This document shows, piece by piece, positions 9,632 to 18,036 of a stretch of DNA of 64,000 bases. The position numbers and the translations under genes were made by a program. Within the stretch, counting starts at the first letter, position 1; each line of letters begins with the position of its first letter. Below the pieces are notes generated by a model, which was given only the letters and a program-made list of their open reading frames with translations, did no database searches and was not told where the DNA came from. The DNA comes from Clostridiales bacterium (GTDB lineage Bacteria; Bacillota; Clostridia; Christensenellales; Pumilibacteraceae): assembly GCA_022511445.1 (NCBI GenBank), contig JAFLVE010000011.1, forward strand, positions 1 to 64,000. Direction: 5' to 3'.

Positions 9632-10735
9632 ATGGAATATCGGGTGTTACCGCGCGGCGGCGAAAAAATAAGCGTAATAGGGCTCGGTACGGGCGGCATG
9701 CAGGTCACTCCGCCGAGCGAGATTCAAGCGATTATAAGTAAGGCAATCGACGGCGGTATTAACTATTTCGATATGTGCGCGGGCGGAATAAGCGTGTACG
9801 AGCCGTTCGGTAAAGCGATAAAGGGCAGGCGGGATAAGATCTACATTCAGCTCCACTTCGGCGCGGTGTACAACGCTAACGGCGAATACGGATTTTCGCG
9901 CGACCTTAAAGTCATCAAAGACACCTTCGAGTGGGAGATGAAAACGCTTGGCACCGACTACGCAGACTTTGGGTTTTTGCATTGCGTAGACGAGGAAAGC
10001 GACGTAAAAGCCTTAAATGAAAACGGCATTTTCGATTTTGTAAAAGAGCTTAAAAGTCGCGGCGTAGTTAAACACCTGTGCTTTTCCTCGCACACGCCCA
10101 AGGTGGCCAATATTCTTCTCGACACGGGCGTTATGGACCTTATGATGTTTTCGGTCAATCCCGCGTACGACCTTGAGCGCGGCGACGAGTACGGTATAGG
10201 CACTACGGCAGAGCGTGCCGAGCTGATGCGCCGCTGTGAAAAGGAGGGGGTTGGTATTTCGGTCATGAAGCCCTTCCACGGCGGACAGCTTTTAAGCGAA
10301 AAAACCTCGCCGTTTAAAAAGGCTATGACCGTCAATCAATGCTTACAGTACAGTCTCGACCGTCCCGCGGTAGTTACCGTGCTGCCCGGGGCGCTGACTT
10401 TGGCCGAGCTCGACGTGCTTCTTAAATACCCGTCCTCTACGGCGGAGGAGCGCGACTACTCGATAATAGGCGAATTCACTCCCGAAGCGGCGGTAGGTAA
10501 CTGCGTGTACTGCAACCACTGTCAGCCGTGCCCCGCCGGAATAGATATCGGGCTTATAAATAAGTATTACGACCTGTCGCTTGCGGGAGATAAGCTGGCG
10601 TTTAACCACTACGACAAGCTTGCCGTAAAAGCTGACAAATGCATAAAGTGCGGACATTGCGTTTCCCGCTGCCCGTTTAAGGTAAACCAGCAGGACAAAA
10701 TGCAAAAAATAGAAAAATACTTTAAAGGAGTTTAG
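9632..10735 (+). CDS. Aldo/keto reductase-like protein with C-terminal 4Fe-4S domain (start moved to ATG 9632)
   Basis: MEYRVLPRGGEKISVIGLGTGG; CVYCNHCQPCP and CIKCGHCVSRCP. Confidence 0.9.
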   Translation: MEYRVLPRGGEKISVIGLGTGGMQVTPPSEIQAIISKAIDGGINYFDMCAGGISVYEPFGKAIKGRRDKIYIQLHFGAVYNANGEYGFSRDLKVIKDTFEWEMKTLGTDYADFGFLHCVDEESDVKALNENGIFDFVKELKSRGVVKHLCFSSHTPKVANILLDTGVMDLMMFSVNPAYDLERGDEYGIGTTAERAELMRRCEKEGVGISVMKPFHGGQLLSEKTSPFKKAMTVNQCLQYSLDRPAVVTVLPGALTLAELDVLLKYPSSTAEERDYSIIGEFTPEAAVGNCVYCNHCQPCPAGIDIGLINKYYDLSLAGDKLAFNHYDKLAVKADKCIKCGHCVSRCPFKVNQQDKMQKIEKYFKGV

Positions 10736-10736
10736 T

Positions 10737-11339
10737 ATGATAGAAAATGTGCTCGTAAGGAAGGGCTATTCCTTCAAAATGAAGATCACCGTAAAAAGCC
10801 TTGTGTCTCTCGGGCTTGTGGTGCTTGCCGTGGCGCTTCCGCAGATTATTCACGCGGCGACAGGTCAAGCGGGCGGCGTTCAGTGGCTGCCTATGTATCT
10901 GCCCGTGCTTTTGGGCGGGTGCCTGCTTGGGGCTTGGTGGGGACTCGGAATCGGCGTAATGTCTCCTATCGTCAGCTTTTTGATAACGCTCGCCTTAGGT
11001 AATCCCATGCCCGCCGCGGCAAGGCTTCCGTTTATGATTGTCGAGCTTTCGGTGTTCGCGGCAGTTTCGGGGCTTTTCAGCAAAAAGATTTCCGCAAACG
11101 GCTGGATGGCGTTCCCCGCGGTGCTTCTTGCGGCGGTTGCGGGAAGAGCGACGTTTATGCTTCTCGTGGTTATTTTCCAAGCCGTGACTCCGTTTACTCC
11201 TCAGCTTATTTGGTCGCAGATACAGACCGGTCTTATCGGACTCGTTTTGCAGGCTGTGCTTGTGCCGTTTATCGTAATGGGCTTAAAGCTTCTTATAGAC
11301 AGAGACAATCGTGAAAGACTTAACGACGGCAAAGAATAA
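10737..11339 (+). CDS. ECF transporter S component-like membrane protein
   Basis: Multi-TM; YLPVLLGGCLLGAWWGLGIGVMSPIVSFL resembles ECF S-components. Confidence 0.65.
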   Translation: MIENVLVRKGYSFKMKITVKSLVSLGLVVLAVALPQIIHAATGQAGGVQWLPMYLPVLLGGCLLGAWWGLGIGVMSPIVSFLITLALGNPMPAAARLPFMIVELSVFAAVSGLFSKKISANGWMAFPAVLLAAVAGRATFMLLVVIFQAVTPFTPQLIWSQIQTGLIGLVLQAVLVPFIVMGLKLLIDRDNRERLNDGKE

Positions 11340-11733
11340 TCTCGGCGCGCACACCATCTGCCTTTGTAAGGGCGGGGAATGTCTTACCGACGACAAGCGC
11401 GGCATTGCGCCCATGGTTGGATTTATTTCGCGCGGGCTCGATCTAAACGGATATTCGGTCGCCGACAGAATGGTGGGGAAGGCGGTGGCGCTGCTCTTTG
11501 TTAAATGCGGGATTTCCGCCGTGTATGCCAAAACGCTCTCCTTAAGCGGAAAGGCGGTTTTGGAAAAGTTCGGTATTCCCGTGGAGTACGGCGCGCTCGT
11601 CGAAAAGGTGATTAACCGCGACGGCACCGATATTTGCCCGATGGAAAAAACGCTGAAGGACTGCTCCGATCCCGAAGAGGCATACGTTTTAATTAAAAAC
11701 AAACTCGCGGAATTAACCGCGAAAAATCAATAA
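11311..11733 (+). CDS. DUF1893 family protein
   Basis: HTICLCKGGECLTDDKRGIAPMVGFISRG...DRMVGKAVALLFVKCG; GTG start overlapping upstream CDS by 29 nt. Confidence 0.75.
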   Translation: MKDLTTAKNNLGAHTICLCKGGECLTDDKRGIAPMVGFISRGLDLNGYSVADRMVGKAVALLFVKCGISAVYAKTLSLSGKAVLEKFGIPVEYGALVEKVINRDGTDICPMEKTLKDCSDPEEAYVLIKNKLAELTAKNQ

Positions 11734-11754
11734 CAGATAAAAAAGAGGAATACT

Positions 11755-12411
11755 ATGAAGCTTCTTGTTGTTTTCTACTCCAAACACGGATACGTTAAGC
11801 GTTACGTCGATATTATCGGCAACGCCATCGGCTGTGACGCCGTTCCCGTCGAAAAGCTTAAAGCCGACATGCTCGGAAAGTACGATAAGATTTTGTATAT
11901 CGCGTCAGTAAAAGGCTACGCGCTTAACGGTCTGAAAAAGTTTGCCGACCTGTACGACATCTGCTACAAAAAGCTCGTCATGTGCGGCGTAGGTCTCTCG
12001 CCGTACCGCAACTATATTCCGAGCCGAGTAAAACAGGCGTCGATTAGCGTTGCGTACGAAAAGTTTATACCCGTTTTCTATATGCAGGGCGGATTCGATA
12101 TCGACGAGCTGTCCCGCACCGAAAAGTTTTCGGTTGCTCTCCGCGTCCGCTCGATCAAGATGAACGAGGTGCTCGAGGACCAAGATAAATTCTTCCTCGA
12201 CGCCGTAAACGCTCCCGTCGACGAGGTAAAGCTCGAAAACGCCCAAACGCTTATCGACTATCTCGAGGGGCGGGAAGTGGACGAAACGCTGTATTCTCCG
12301 CCCGAAATAACCGATCCCGAGGAAGAGAAAAAGTTCTTCGAGGAGCTCGAGGCGGCGGGCAAAGCGCCCGAAAACAAGGAGCGCGCGCTTAAGAAAAAGC
12401 TTACAAAATAG
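11755..12411 (+). CDS. Flavodoxin-domain-like protein
   Basis: N-terminal MKLLVVFYSKHGYVKRYVDIIG flavodoxin-like strand and loop. Confidence 0.55.
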   Translation: MKLLVVFYSKHGYVKRYVDIIGNAIGCDAVPVEKLKADMLGKYDKILYIASVKGYALNGLKKFADLYDICYKKLVMCGVGLSPYRNYIPSRVKQASISVAYEKFIPVFYMQGGFDIDELSRTEKFSVALRVRSIKMNEVLEDQDKFFLDAVNAPVDEVKLENAQTLIDYLEGREVDETLYSPPEITDPEEEKKFFEELEAAGKAPENKERALKKKLTK

Positions 12412-12492
12412 TCTTTTTCACCGCTTAAAGCGCGCGCCGCATTTCGGCGCAAAATCTTAAGACAAAGCACAACATATACGGCAAAACATAAT

Positions 12493-12527
12493 ACGCGGCG
12501 GAATACCTTTTTCGCCGCGTTTTTTTG
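12493..12527 (+). terminator. Rho-independent terminator
   Basis: ACGCGGCG / CGCCGCGT followed by T7. Confidence 0.75.
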
Positions 12528-12668
12528 TGCGAAATTATTTATTTTTTCGACAAATCGGGCGTCAAAAGATTTGACAATAGGGTGATTATATAGTATACTC
12601 CATAATCGCACGGTTTAATATAACTAAACAAAAAACTTAAATAAATTTAACTTTTTAGAGGCGACATT

Positions 12669-13223
12669 TTGGCAATCGACGGAAACACACATACGATAGG
12701 CTCAAAGCTTAGGGATTTGCGGCTTAAAAACGGACTTACGCAGGAAGAGCTTGCGGACAGGGCGGAGCTATCTAAGGGCTTTATAAGTCAGCTCGAAAAC
12801 GACTTAACTTCGCCGTCCATTGCGACGCTTATCGACATACTACAGCTGCTCGGCTCGAGCTTAAGGGAATTCTTTTCGGACAGCGACGACAGTCAGCTTA
12901 CGTTTACCCAAGAGGACTATTTCCGAAAGGAATCGGACGGCACGGTCGTTACCTGGATTGTCCCCACCGCGCAGAAAAACGCGCTCGAGCCCATTATACT
13001 CGAGCTTGACGCGGGCGTTTCCACGGACCCCGACTACCCGCACTAGGGCGAGGAATTCGGCTACGTGCTCGAGGGCGAAGTGGAGGTTGTGGTAGGCGAC
13101 AGGAAATCGGTTGCAAAACAGGGCGACTCGTTCTACTTCACGTCCGACAGGCAGCATTTTATTCGAAACATTGCGGATAAAAAAAGTAAGATATTGTGGG
13201 TGTCGTGCCCGCCTACCTTTTAA
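12669..13223 (+). pseudogene. XRE-family HTH plus cupin regulator interrupted by in-frame TAG at 13044-13046
   Basis: HTH LRDLRLKNGLTQEELADRAELSKGFISQLEN; after the TAG the same frame continues as GEEFGYVLEGEVEVVVGDRKSVAKQGDSFYFTSDRQHFIRNIADKKSKILWVSCPPTF to TAA 13221-13223. Confidence 0.7.
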
Positions 13224-13399
13224 GGCGTATCTATTAGACGGCGTATATATCGCACGAATATTTCGTCAGCCGTCGCGCCGCCCTCGGTCATTTAGTTCTG
13301 ACTAAACTCCCGTCGGTCGCCGCTTTGGTCTCCGCTCTCGCGCGCATCTACGCCGCCTATACGATATAGTTTCTCATCGATTCTTTTCTGATAAAAGCT
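13224..13399. repeat. Hairpin-rich intergenic element upstream of potA
   Basis: TTTAGT-TCTG-ACTAAA stem-loop; imperfect long-range complementarity between the two ends. Confidence 0.35.
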
Positions 13400-13426
13400 T
13401 TGTTACAAGGAGGTAATGTCATTATT

Positions 13427-14935
13427 ATGGCAAACGCTACGGTAAGCAAGTTCGATAACATTATCGAAATTAAAAACGTAACCAAGGTTTTCGACGGCAT
13501 AACGGTTGTCGACGACGTTAACCTTGCGGTGCGCCGCGGAGAGTTTGTAACCCTTCTCGGTCCGTCCGGCTGCGGTAAGACTACGCTTCTTCGCATGATT
13601 GCCGGATTCGAGATTCCCACCAAGGGCTCGATATATCTCGAAAAGCAGGACGTTACCACCATTCCGCCTCACCTCCGTCCCATAAACACGGTGTTCCAAA
13701 AGTATGCGCTTTTCCCGCATCTCAACGTATTTAAAAACATAGCGTTCGGACTTAAGCTTAAAAAAATTCCGACGGGCGAGGTGGATAAAAAGGGTAAGCC
13801 TATTTTCCGCAAGTTTACCAAGGACGAGATTCAAGAAAAGGTGGAGCGCGTTCTTAAGCTTGTAAACCTCGAGGCGTACGGCTACCGCGATATAACGGGG
13901 CTTTCGGGCGGTCAGCAGCAGCGCGTAGCCATTGCGCGCGCTATCGTGTGCGAGCCCAAAGTTCTTCTTCTCGACGAGCCGCTCGGTGCGCTTGACCTTA
14001 AGATGCGAAAGGAAATGCAGCTTGAGCTTGCCGCAATGCACAAGAACATAGGCATAACGTTTATCTACGTTACGCACGACCAGGAGGAGGCGCTCACCAT
14101 GTCGGACAAGGTGGTGGTGCTTACCGACGGCGCCGTTCAGCAGTACGGCACGCCCAAAACCATTTACGACGAGCCCGCAAACGCCTTTGTCGCGGACTTT
14201 ATCGGCGAGAGTAATATTCTGTCCGGCGTAATGCACGCCGACTACCGCGTCGAGTTTTGCGGTGCGGAGTTCGAGTGTCTCGATAAGGGCTTCAGTAAGG
14301 ACGAACATGTCGACCTTGTAATTCGTCCCGAGGATATTAAGATAAGCCGCAAAAAAGGTACGCTTTGCGGCAAGGTCGTTTCCACCGTGTTCAAGGGCAC
14401 CTATTACGAAATGGAGGTGCTTGCCGAAAACTACGAGTTTACCGTCCAGAACACCGAAGAGTTTACCGCAGGGGAAACGGTGTACCTTTCCGTCGAGCCG
14501 AACGGCATACACATAATGAAAAAGCTTAAGGTCGTCAACGAGTTTATAGGCACGGTGACCTCCGAGGATACCGTCGAGTTTTGCGGCGGCGAGTTCGAGT
14601 TTAAAAACACGCTCGGGCTCGAAAAGGGCGACAAGGTGCGCGTAAAGATTCCGTTTAGCAAGATAGAGCTTACCGACGACGAGGACGACGGCGTTATAGG
14701 CGCAAACGTAACGCAGGCGTTTTACAAGGGCAGCTACTACCAGGTCCAGGTGTACACCGACGACGACAACGAGTTCTTTATCGATACCGCGGACGAGTGG
14801 GATATGAACGACCGCGTAGGCATTAAGATAAAGCCCGAGGATATCGAGATAGTAAAAGTCGAAGTCGACGAGGACGGGAACGTTCTTTCCGAAGAGGCTG
14901 TCTCCGATACCGAAAAGTCCGAGGAGGTGGAATAA
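13427..14935 (+). CDS. potA: Spermidine/putrescine ABC transporter ATP-binding protein with extended/duplicated C-terminal region
   Basis: Walker A GPSGCGKTT, LSGGQQQR, LLLDEPLGALD; SD AAGGAGG; duplicated TOBE-like segment. Confidence 0.93.
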   Translation: MANATVSKFDNIIEIKNVTKVFDGITVVDDVNLAVRRGEFVTLLGPSGCGKTTLLRMIAGFEIPTKGSIYLEKQDVTTIPPHLRPINTVFQKYALFPHLNVFKNIAFGLKLKKIPTGEVDKKGKPIFRKFTKDEIQEKVERVLKLVNLEAYGYRDITGLSGGQQQRVAIARAIVCEPKVLLLDEPLGALDLKMRKEMQLELAAMHKNIGITFIYVTHDQEEALTMSDKVVVLTDGAVQQYGTPKTIYDEPANAFVADFIGESNILSGVMHADYRVEFCGAEFECLDKGFSKDEHVDLVIRPEDIKISRKKGTLCGKVVSTVFKGTYYEMEVLAENYEFTVQNTEEFTAGETVYLSVEPNGIHIMKKLKVVNEFIGTVTSEDTVEFCGGEFEFKNTLGLEKGDKVRVKIPFSKIELTDDEDDGVIGANVTQAFYKGSYYQVQVYTDDDNEFFIDTADEWDMNDRVGIKIKPEDIEIVKVEVDEDGNVLSEEAVSDTEKSEEVE

Positions 14936-15796
14936 ATGGCAAAGCTCGACAGTTCCGCCGTACTCGAAAACGGCGCGCCTCCTCCCGAGGGGAAAGTAAA
15001 AAAGCGTAAAATGCGCGGAATAAAACGCACGGCGTTTTCCGTTCCGTACCTTGCGCTGTCCATTATCTTTGTCGTTATACCGCTGTTTATAATGCTGTAC
15101 TACGCGTTTACCGACCTTGACGGCAATTTTTCGTTTGCCAACTTCGCGCATTTCTTTTCGCGCCCGAACATTATGAAGGTTATGGGTCGATCCTTCCTCG
15201 TCGCGCTTATTACAACCGTGCTTTGCTTTTTGCTCGCGTACCCACTTGCTCTTGCGCTGTCGTCCTCGACCCTTAACAGAAACGCGATACTCGTTATGCT
15301 GTTTATTCTTCCCATGTGGATAAACTCGCTTCTTCGCACGTACGCGATGAAGATTGTATTAAACATTCTCGAGGTGACCAATCCGTGGGTGGCGGTGACA
15401 ACCGGCATGGTGTACGACTTTTTCCCGTTTATGCTTATGCCGTTGTACTCCATACTTTCGGGTATGGACAAAAACGTTCTCGAGGCGTCGCAGGATCTCG
15501 GCGCGTCGCCCATAAGAACGCTGTTTACCGTTAAATTACCGCTGTCGCTTCCAGGTATCGTGTCGGGCGTACTTATGGTGTTTATGCCGACGGTATCAAC
15601 GTTTGCGATATCGGATATTTTGGGTAACACCGATACCTACCTTTTCGGTAACGTAATCGACCAGTGGTTCAGAAACAGCGGCGGATGGCATATCGGCTCG
15701 GCATACTCGTTTATACTGCTCGTACTTATCGCGGTGACCGTACTTATCGCCAACAAGGTGACAAAGGGTCGTACCGAAGTGGGGGGTGTGCTGTGA
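14936..15796 (+). CDS. potB: Spermidine/putrescine ABC transporter permease
   Basis: Multi-TM permease, EASQDLGASPIRTLFTVKLPLSLPGI loop. Confidence 0.92.
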   Translation: MAKLDSSAVLENGAPPPEGKVKKRKMRGIKRTAFSVPYLALSIIFVVIPLFIMLYYAFTDLDGNFSFANFAHFFSRPNIMKVMGRSFLVALITTVLCFLLAYPLALALSSSTLNRNAILVMLFILPMWINSLLRTYAMKIVLNILEVTNPWVAVTTGMVYDFFPFMLMPLYSILSGMDKNVLEASQDLGASPIRTLFTVKLPLSLPGIVSGVLMVFMPTVSTFAISDILGNTDTYLFGNVIDQWFRNSGGWHIGSAYSFILLVLIAVTVLIANKVTKGRTEVGGVL

Positions 15797-16593
15797 ATAA
15801 AACCGTTAAAAGCGTACTCATCTGGGCGTTTGTCGGCGTCATGCTCGCCTTTATGTACCTGCCCATTATAATTCTTATCGTATATTCGTTTACGGACGCA
15901 AAGGCGCTCGGCGTGTGGAGCGGGTTTTCCATGGAGCTTTACGTCAACCTGTTTACCGATTCGGAGATTTTGTCCGCGCTCGGTAACTCCATGATTCTTG
16001 CGGCTTCCTCCGCAACGCTTGCGACAATTCTCGGCACGACCGCCGCGGTAGGCATTTTCTACCTCCGCAAATGGAAAAAGACCGCCGCAGATTTTATCGC
16101 GAACATCACTATGGAAAACGCCGAAATCGTAACGGGCGTTGCGTTTATGATGTTCTTCCTCGCAATCAATCTCGGCTACGGCTGGCCCGCGCTTATTATA
16201 GCGCACACCATGATAACCGTGCCGTACGTCATTCTGTCGGTAACGCCGCGCCTTAACCAAATTAACCCCAATCTGTACGAGGCGGGGTTGGATCTCGGCG
16301 CGTCGCCAATCCGCTCACTCGTGACCGTGGTCATTCCGCAGCTTCTTCCCGGCATGATAAGCGGCTTTATTATGGCGTTTACGCTGTCGCTCGACGACTT
16401 TATTATAAGCAAGTTTATAAACGGCGGGGTGGAGACCATACCTATTTATTTGTACAACGCGCTCGCTAAGCGCGGCGCCGACCCGACTCTTAGAGCATTG
16501 TCGTCCGTGCTGTTTATAGCCGTACTCACGGTGCTTATCGTTATGAACGTTGTGTCCGCTAAGAGAAAAAAGCAAGCGGCTAAGGCGGTGTAA
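15793..16593 (+). CDS. potC: Spermidine/putrescine ABC transporter permease (GTG start 15793)
   Basis: EAGLDLGASPIRSLVTVVIPQLLPGM; GTG overlaps the potB TGA. Confidence 0.92.
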   Translation: MNKTVKSVLIWAFVGVMLAFMYLPIIILIVYSFTDAKALGVWSGFSMELYVNLFTDSEILSALGNSMILAASSATLATILGTTAAVGIFYLRKWKKTAADFIANITMENAEIVTGVAFMMFFLAINLGYGWPALIIAHTMITVPYVILSVTPRLNQINPNLYEAGLDLGASPIRSLVTVVIPQLLPGMISGFIMAFTLSLDDFIISKFINGGVETIPIYLYNALAKRGADPTLRALSSVLFIAVLTVLIVMNVVSAKRKKQAAKAV

Positions 16594-16594
16594 C

Positions 16595-17854
16595 ATGATT
16601 GTATCTAAGATTAAAAAAGCGTTCTGCACTTTGCTTGCCGCGGCGGTGGCTGTCGCTCCGTTTTCGCTTACGGCGTGCGCGCCTCGTGACGAGGTGCTTA
16701 AAATCTATAACTGGGGCGACTATATCGAGGAGAGCCTTATCGAGGAGTTTGAGGCGTGGTACGAGGAAGAAACGGGCGAGAGGATAATCGTTCAGTACGA
16801 TACCTTCGATACCAACGAGACAATGCTAACCCGCATCGAGACACAGCGCGCCGACTACGATCTTGTGTGCCCGTCCGACTACATAGCGGAGCGCATGATA
16901 CGCGAAGGGCTTGCGCAAAAGGTTAATCCCGATATATTCGATATAAAAGAGGAAGGTTTGTTTTACGACTCCCTTCTCGAAATGGTACGAGAATCTATCG
17001 ACGAATATAACGAATACTTTACGCCGTACGTTTGGGGTACGGTAGGGATAATGTACGACGTGGACCACATAGACCCTAACGGCGAATTCGGCGAGCTGTG
17101 CGAAAGCTGGGAAGCGATGTGGAGCGATAAGTGGGAGAAAAAAACGGGCAAAAAGCGCGTGCTTATGAAGGACAGCGTGCGCGACGCGTACTCCGTCGCT
17201 TGCATCTACGCAAACCGCGATAAGCTTTCCGAGATGACGGACGGATTTACGAACTACGACAGTCAGGATTACAGAGAGGCGTTGGTATCGTACTTTTCGA
17301 CCGTCAGCGACGAGAGCATCGCTCTTGCCCAAAAAACTCTTATCGACCAAAAAAAGGTGACTTATAAATACGAGGTGGACGACGGTAAAATGGATATGGT
17401 CGCGGGTACGACGGAAGCATGGCTAGGCGTGTTTTGGTCGTGCGACCCCGAGCTTATAATGATAGAGGACGGCGGCGATCATTTTTACTACACCGTGCCA
17501 AAAGAGGGCAGTAACGTTTGGATAGACGGCTGGCTTATCCCCAAGTATGCAAAAAACACCAAAGCGGCAAACTACTTCCTTAAGTTTATAAACACCTACG
17601 ACTATGCGTACACCAACTTCGATTATCTCGGCTCGTCCATCGCGGTGGTGGACGTTATGGAGGACGCCAAGGCGTATTACGAAGAGGACGAGGACGGTTT
17701 CTTCGACGACTATTACGACGGTTTTAAGGAAATGTATATCGAAATGCTTTTCCCCTCCGACGAAGTGCTTTCCCGTTGCGCCATAATGCGCGACTTCGGG
17801 CTTAAAAGAAATACCGATCTCGACAGCATGTGGATTGACGTAAAGACGGCGTAG
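16595..17854 (+). CDS. potD: Spermidine/putrescine substrate-binding lipoprotein
   Basis: Lipobox LTAC; VLKIYNWGDYIEESLIEEFE. Confidence 0.93.
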   Translation: MIVSKIKKAFCTLLAAAVAVAPFSLTACAPRDEVLKIYNWGDYIEESLIEEFEAWYEEETGERIIVQYDTFDTNETMLTRIETQRADYDLVCPSDYIAERMIREGLAQKVNPDIFDIKEEGLFYDSLLEMVRESIDEYNEYFTPYVWGTVGIMYDVDHIDPNGEFGELCESWEAMWSDKWEKKTGKKRVLMKDSVRDAYSVACIYANRDKLSEMTDGFTNYDSQDYREALVSYFSTVSDESIALAQKTLIDQKKVTYKYEVDDGKMDMVAGTTEAWLGVFWSCDPELIMIEDGGDHFYYTVPKEGSNVWIDGWLIPKYAKNTKAANYFLKFINTYDYAYTNFDYLGSSIAVVDVMEDAKAYYEEDEDGFFDDYYDGFKEMYIEMLFPSDEVLSRCAIMRDFGLKRNTDLDSMWIDVKTA

Positions 17855-17864
17855 TTTATATTCG

Positions 17865-18025
17865 CCTCTGCACAAGCTCGTGCACCAATCTTACTGTAAA
17901 TTTGCACGCTACGTGCGTCTATACGTTTTGCCGTAGGGCTTCGGCTACGACTGCAACGTATATCCTTCGTATCGCACAAATTTCCTACGCAATCTCGGCG
18001 CGTCGCTTGTGCATCGTCTCATTTT
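17865..18025. repeat. Hairpin-rich intergenic element downstream of potD
   Basis: GCAC-AAGCTC-GTGC, GCACG-CTA-CGTGC, CGTAG-GGCTTCGG-CTACG stem-loops. Confidence 0.4.
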
Positions 18026-18036
18026 GACAGGAATAT

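Noticed and set aside
13044-13046. Amber recoding (e.g. pyrrolysine or suppressor) as explanation for the TAG
   Set aside because: TAG is used as an ordinary stop in this window (6814-6816, 12409-12411, and the ends of potD and mnmG) and no recoding machinery is seen.
13403-15151. 582-aa reverse-strand ORF opposite potA
   Set aside because: Shadow ORF created by strong codon bias of the real potA/potB genes; no SD and implausible composition.
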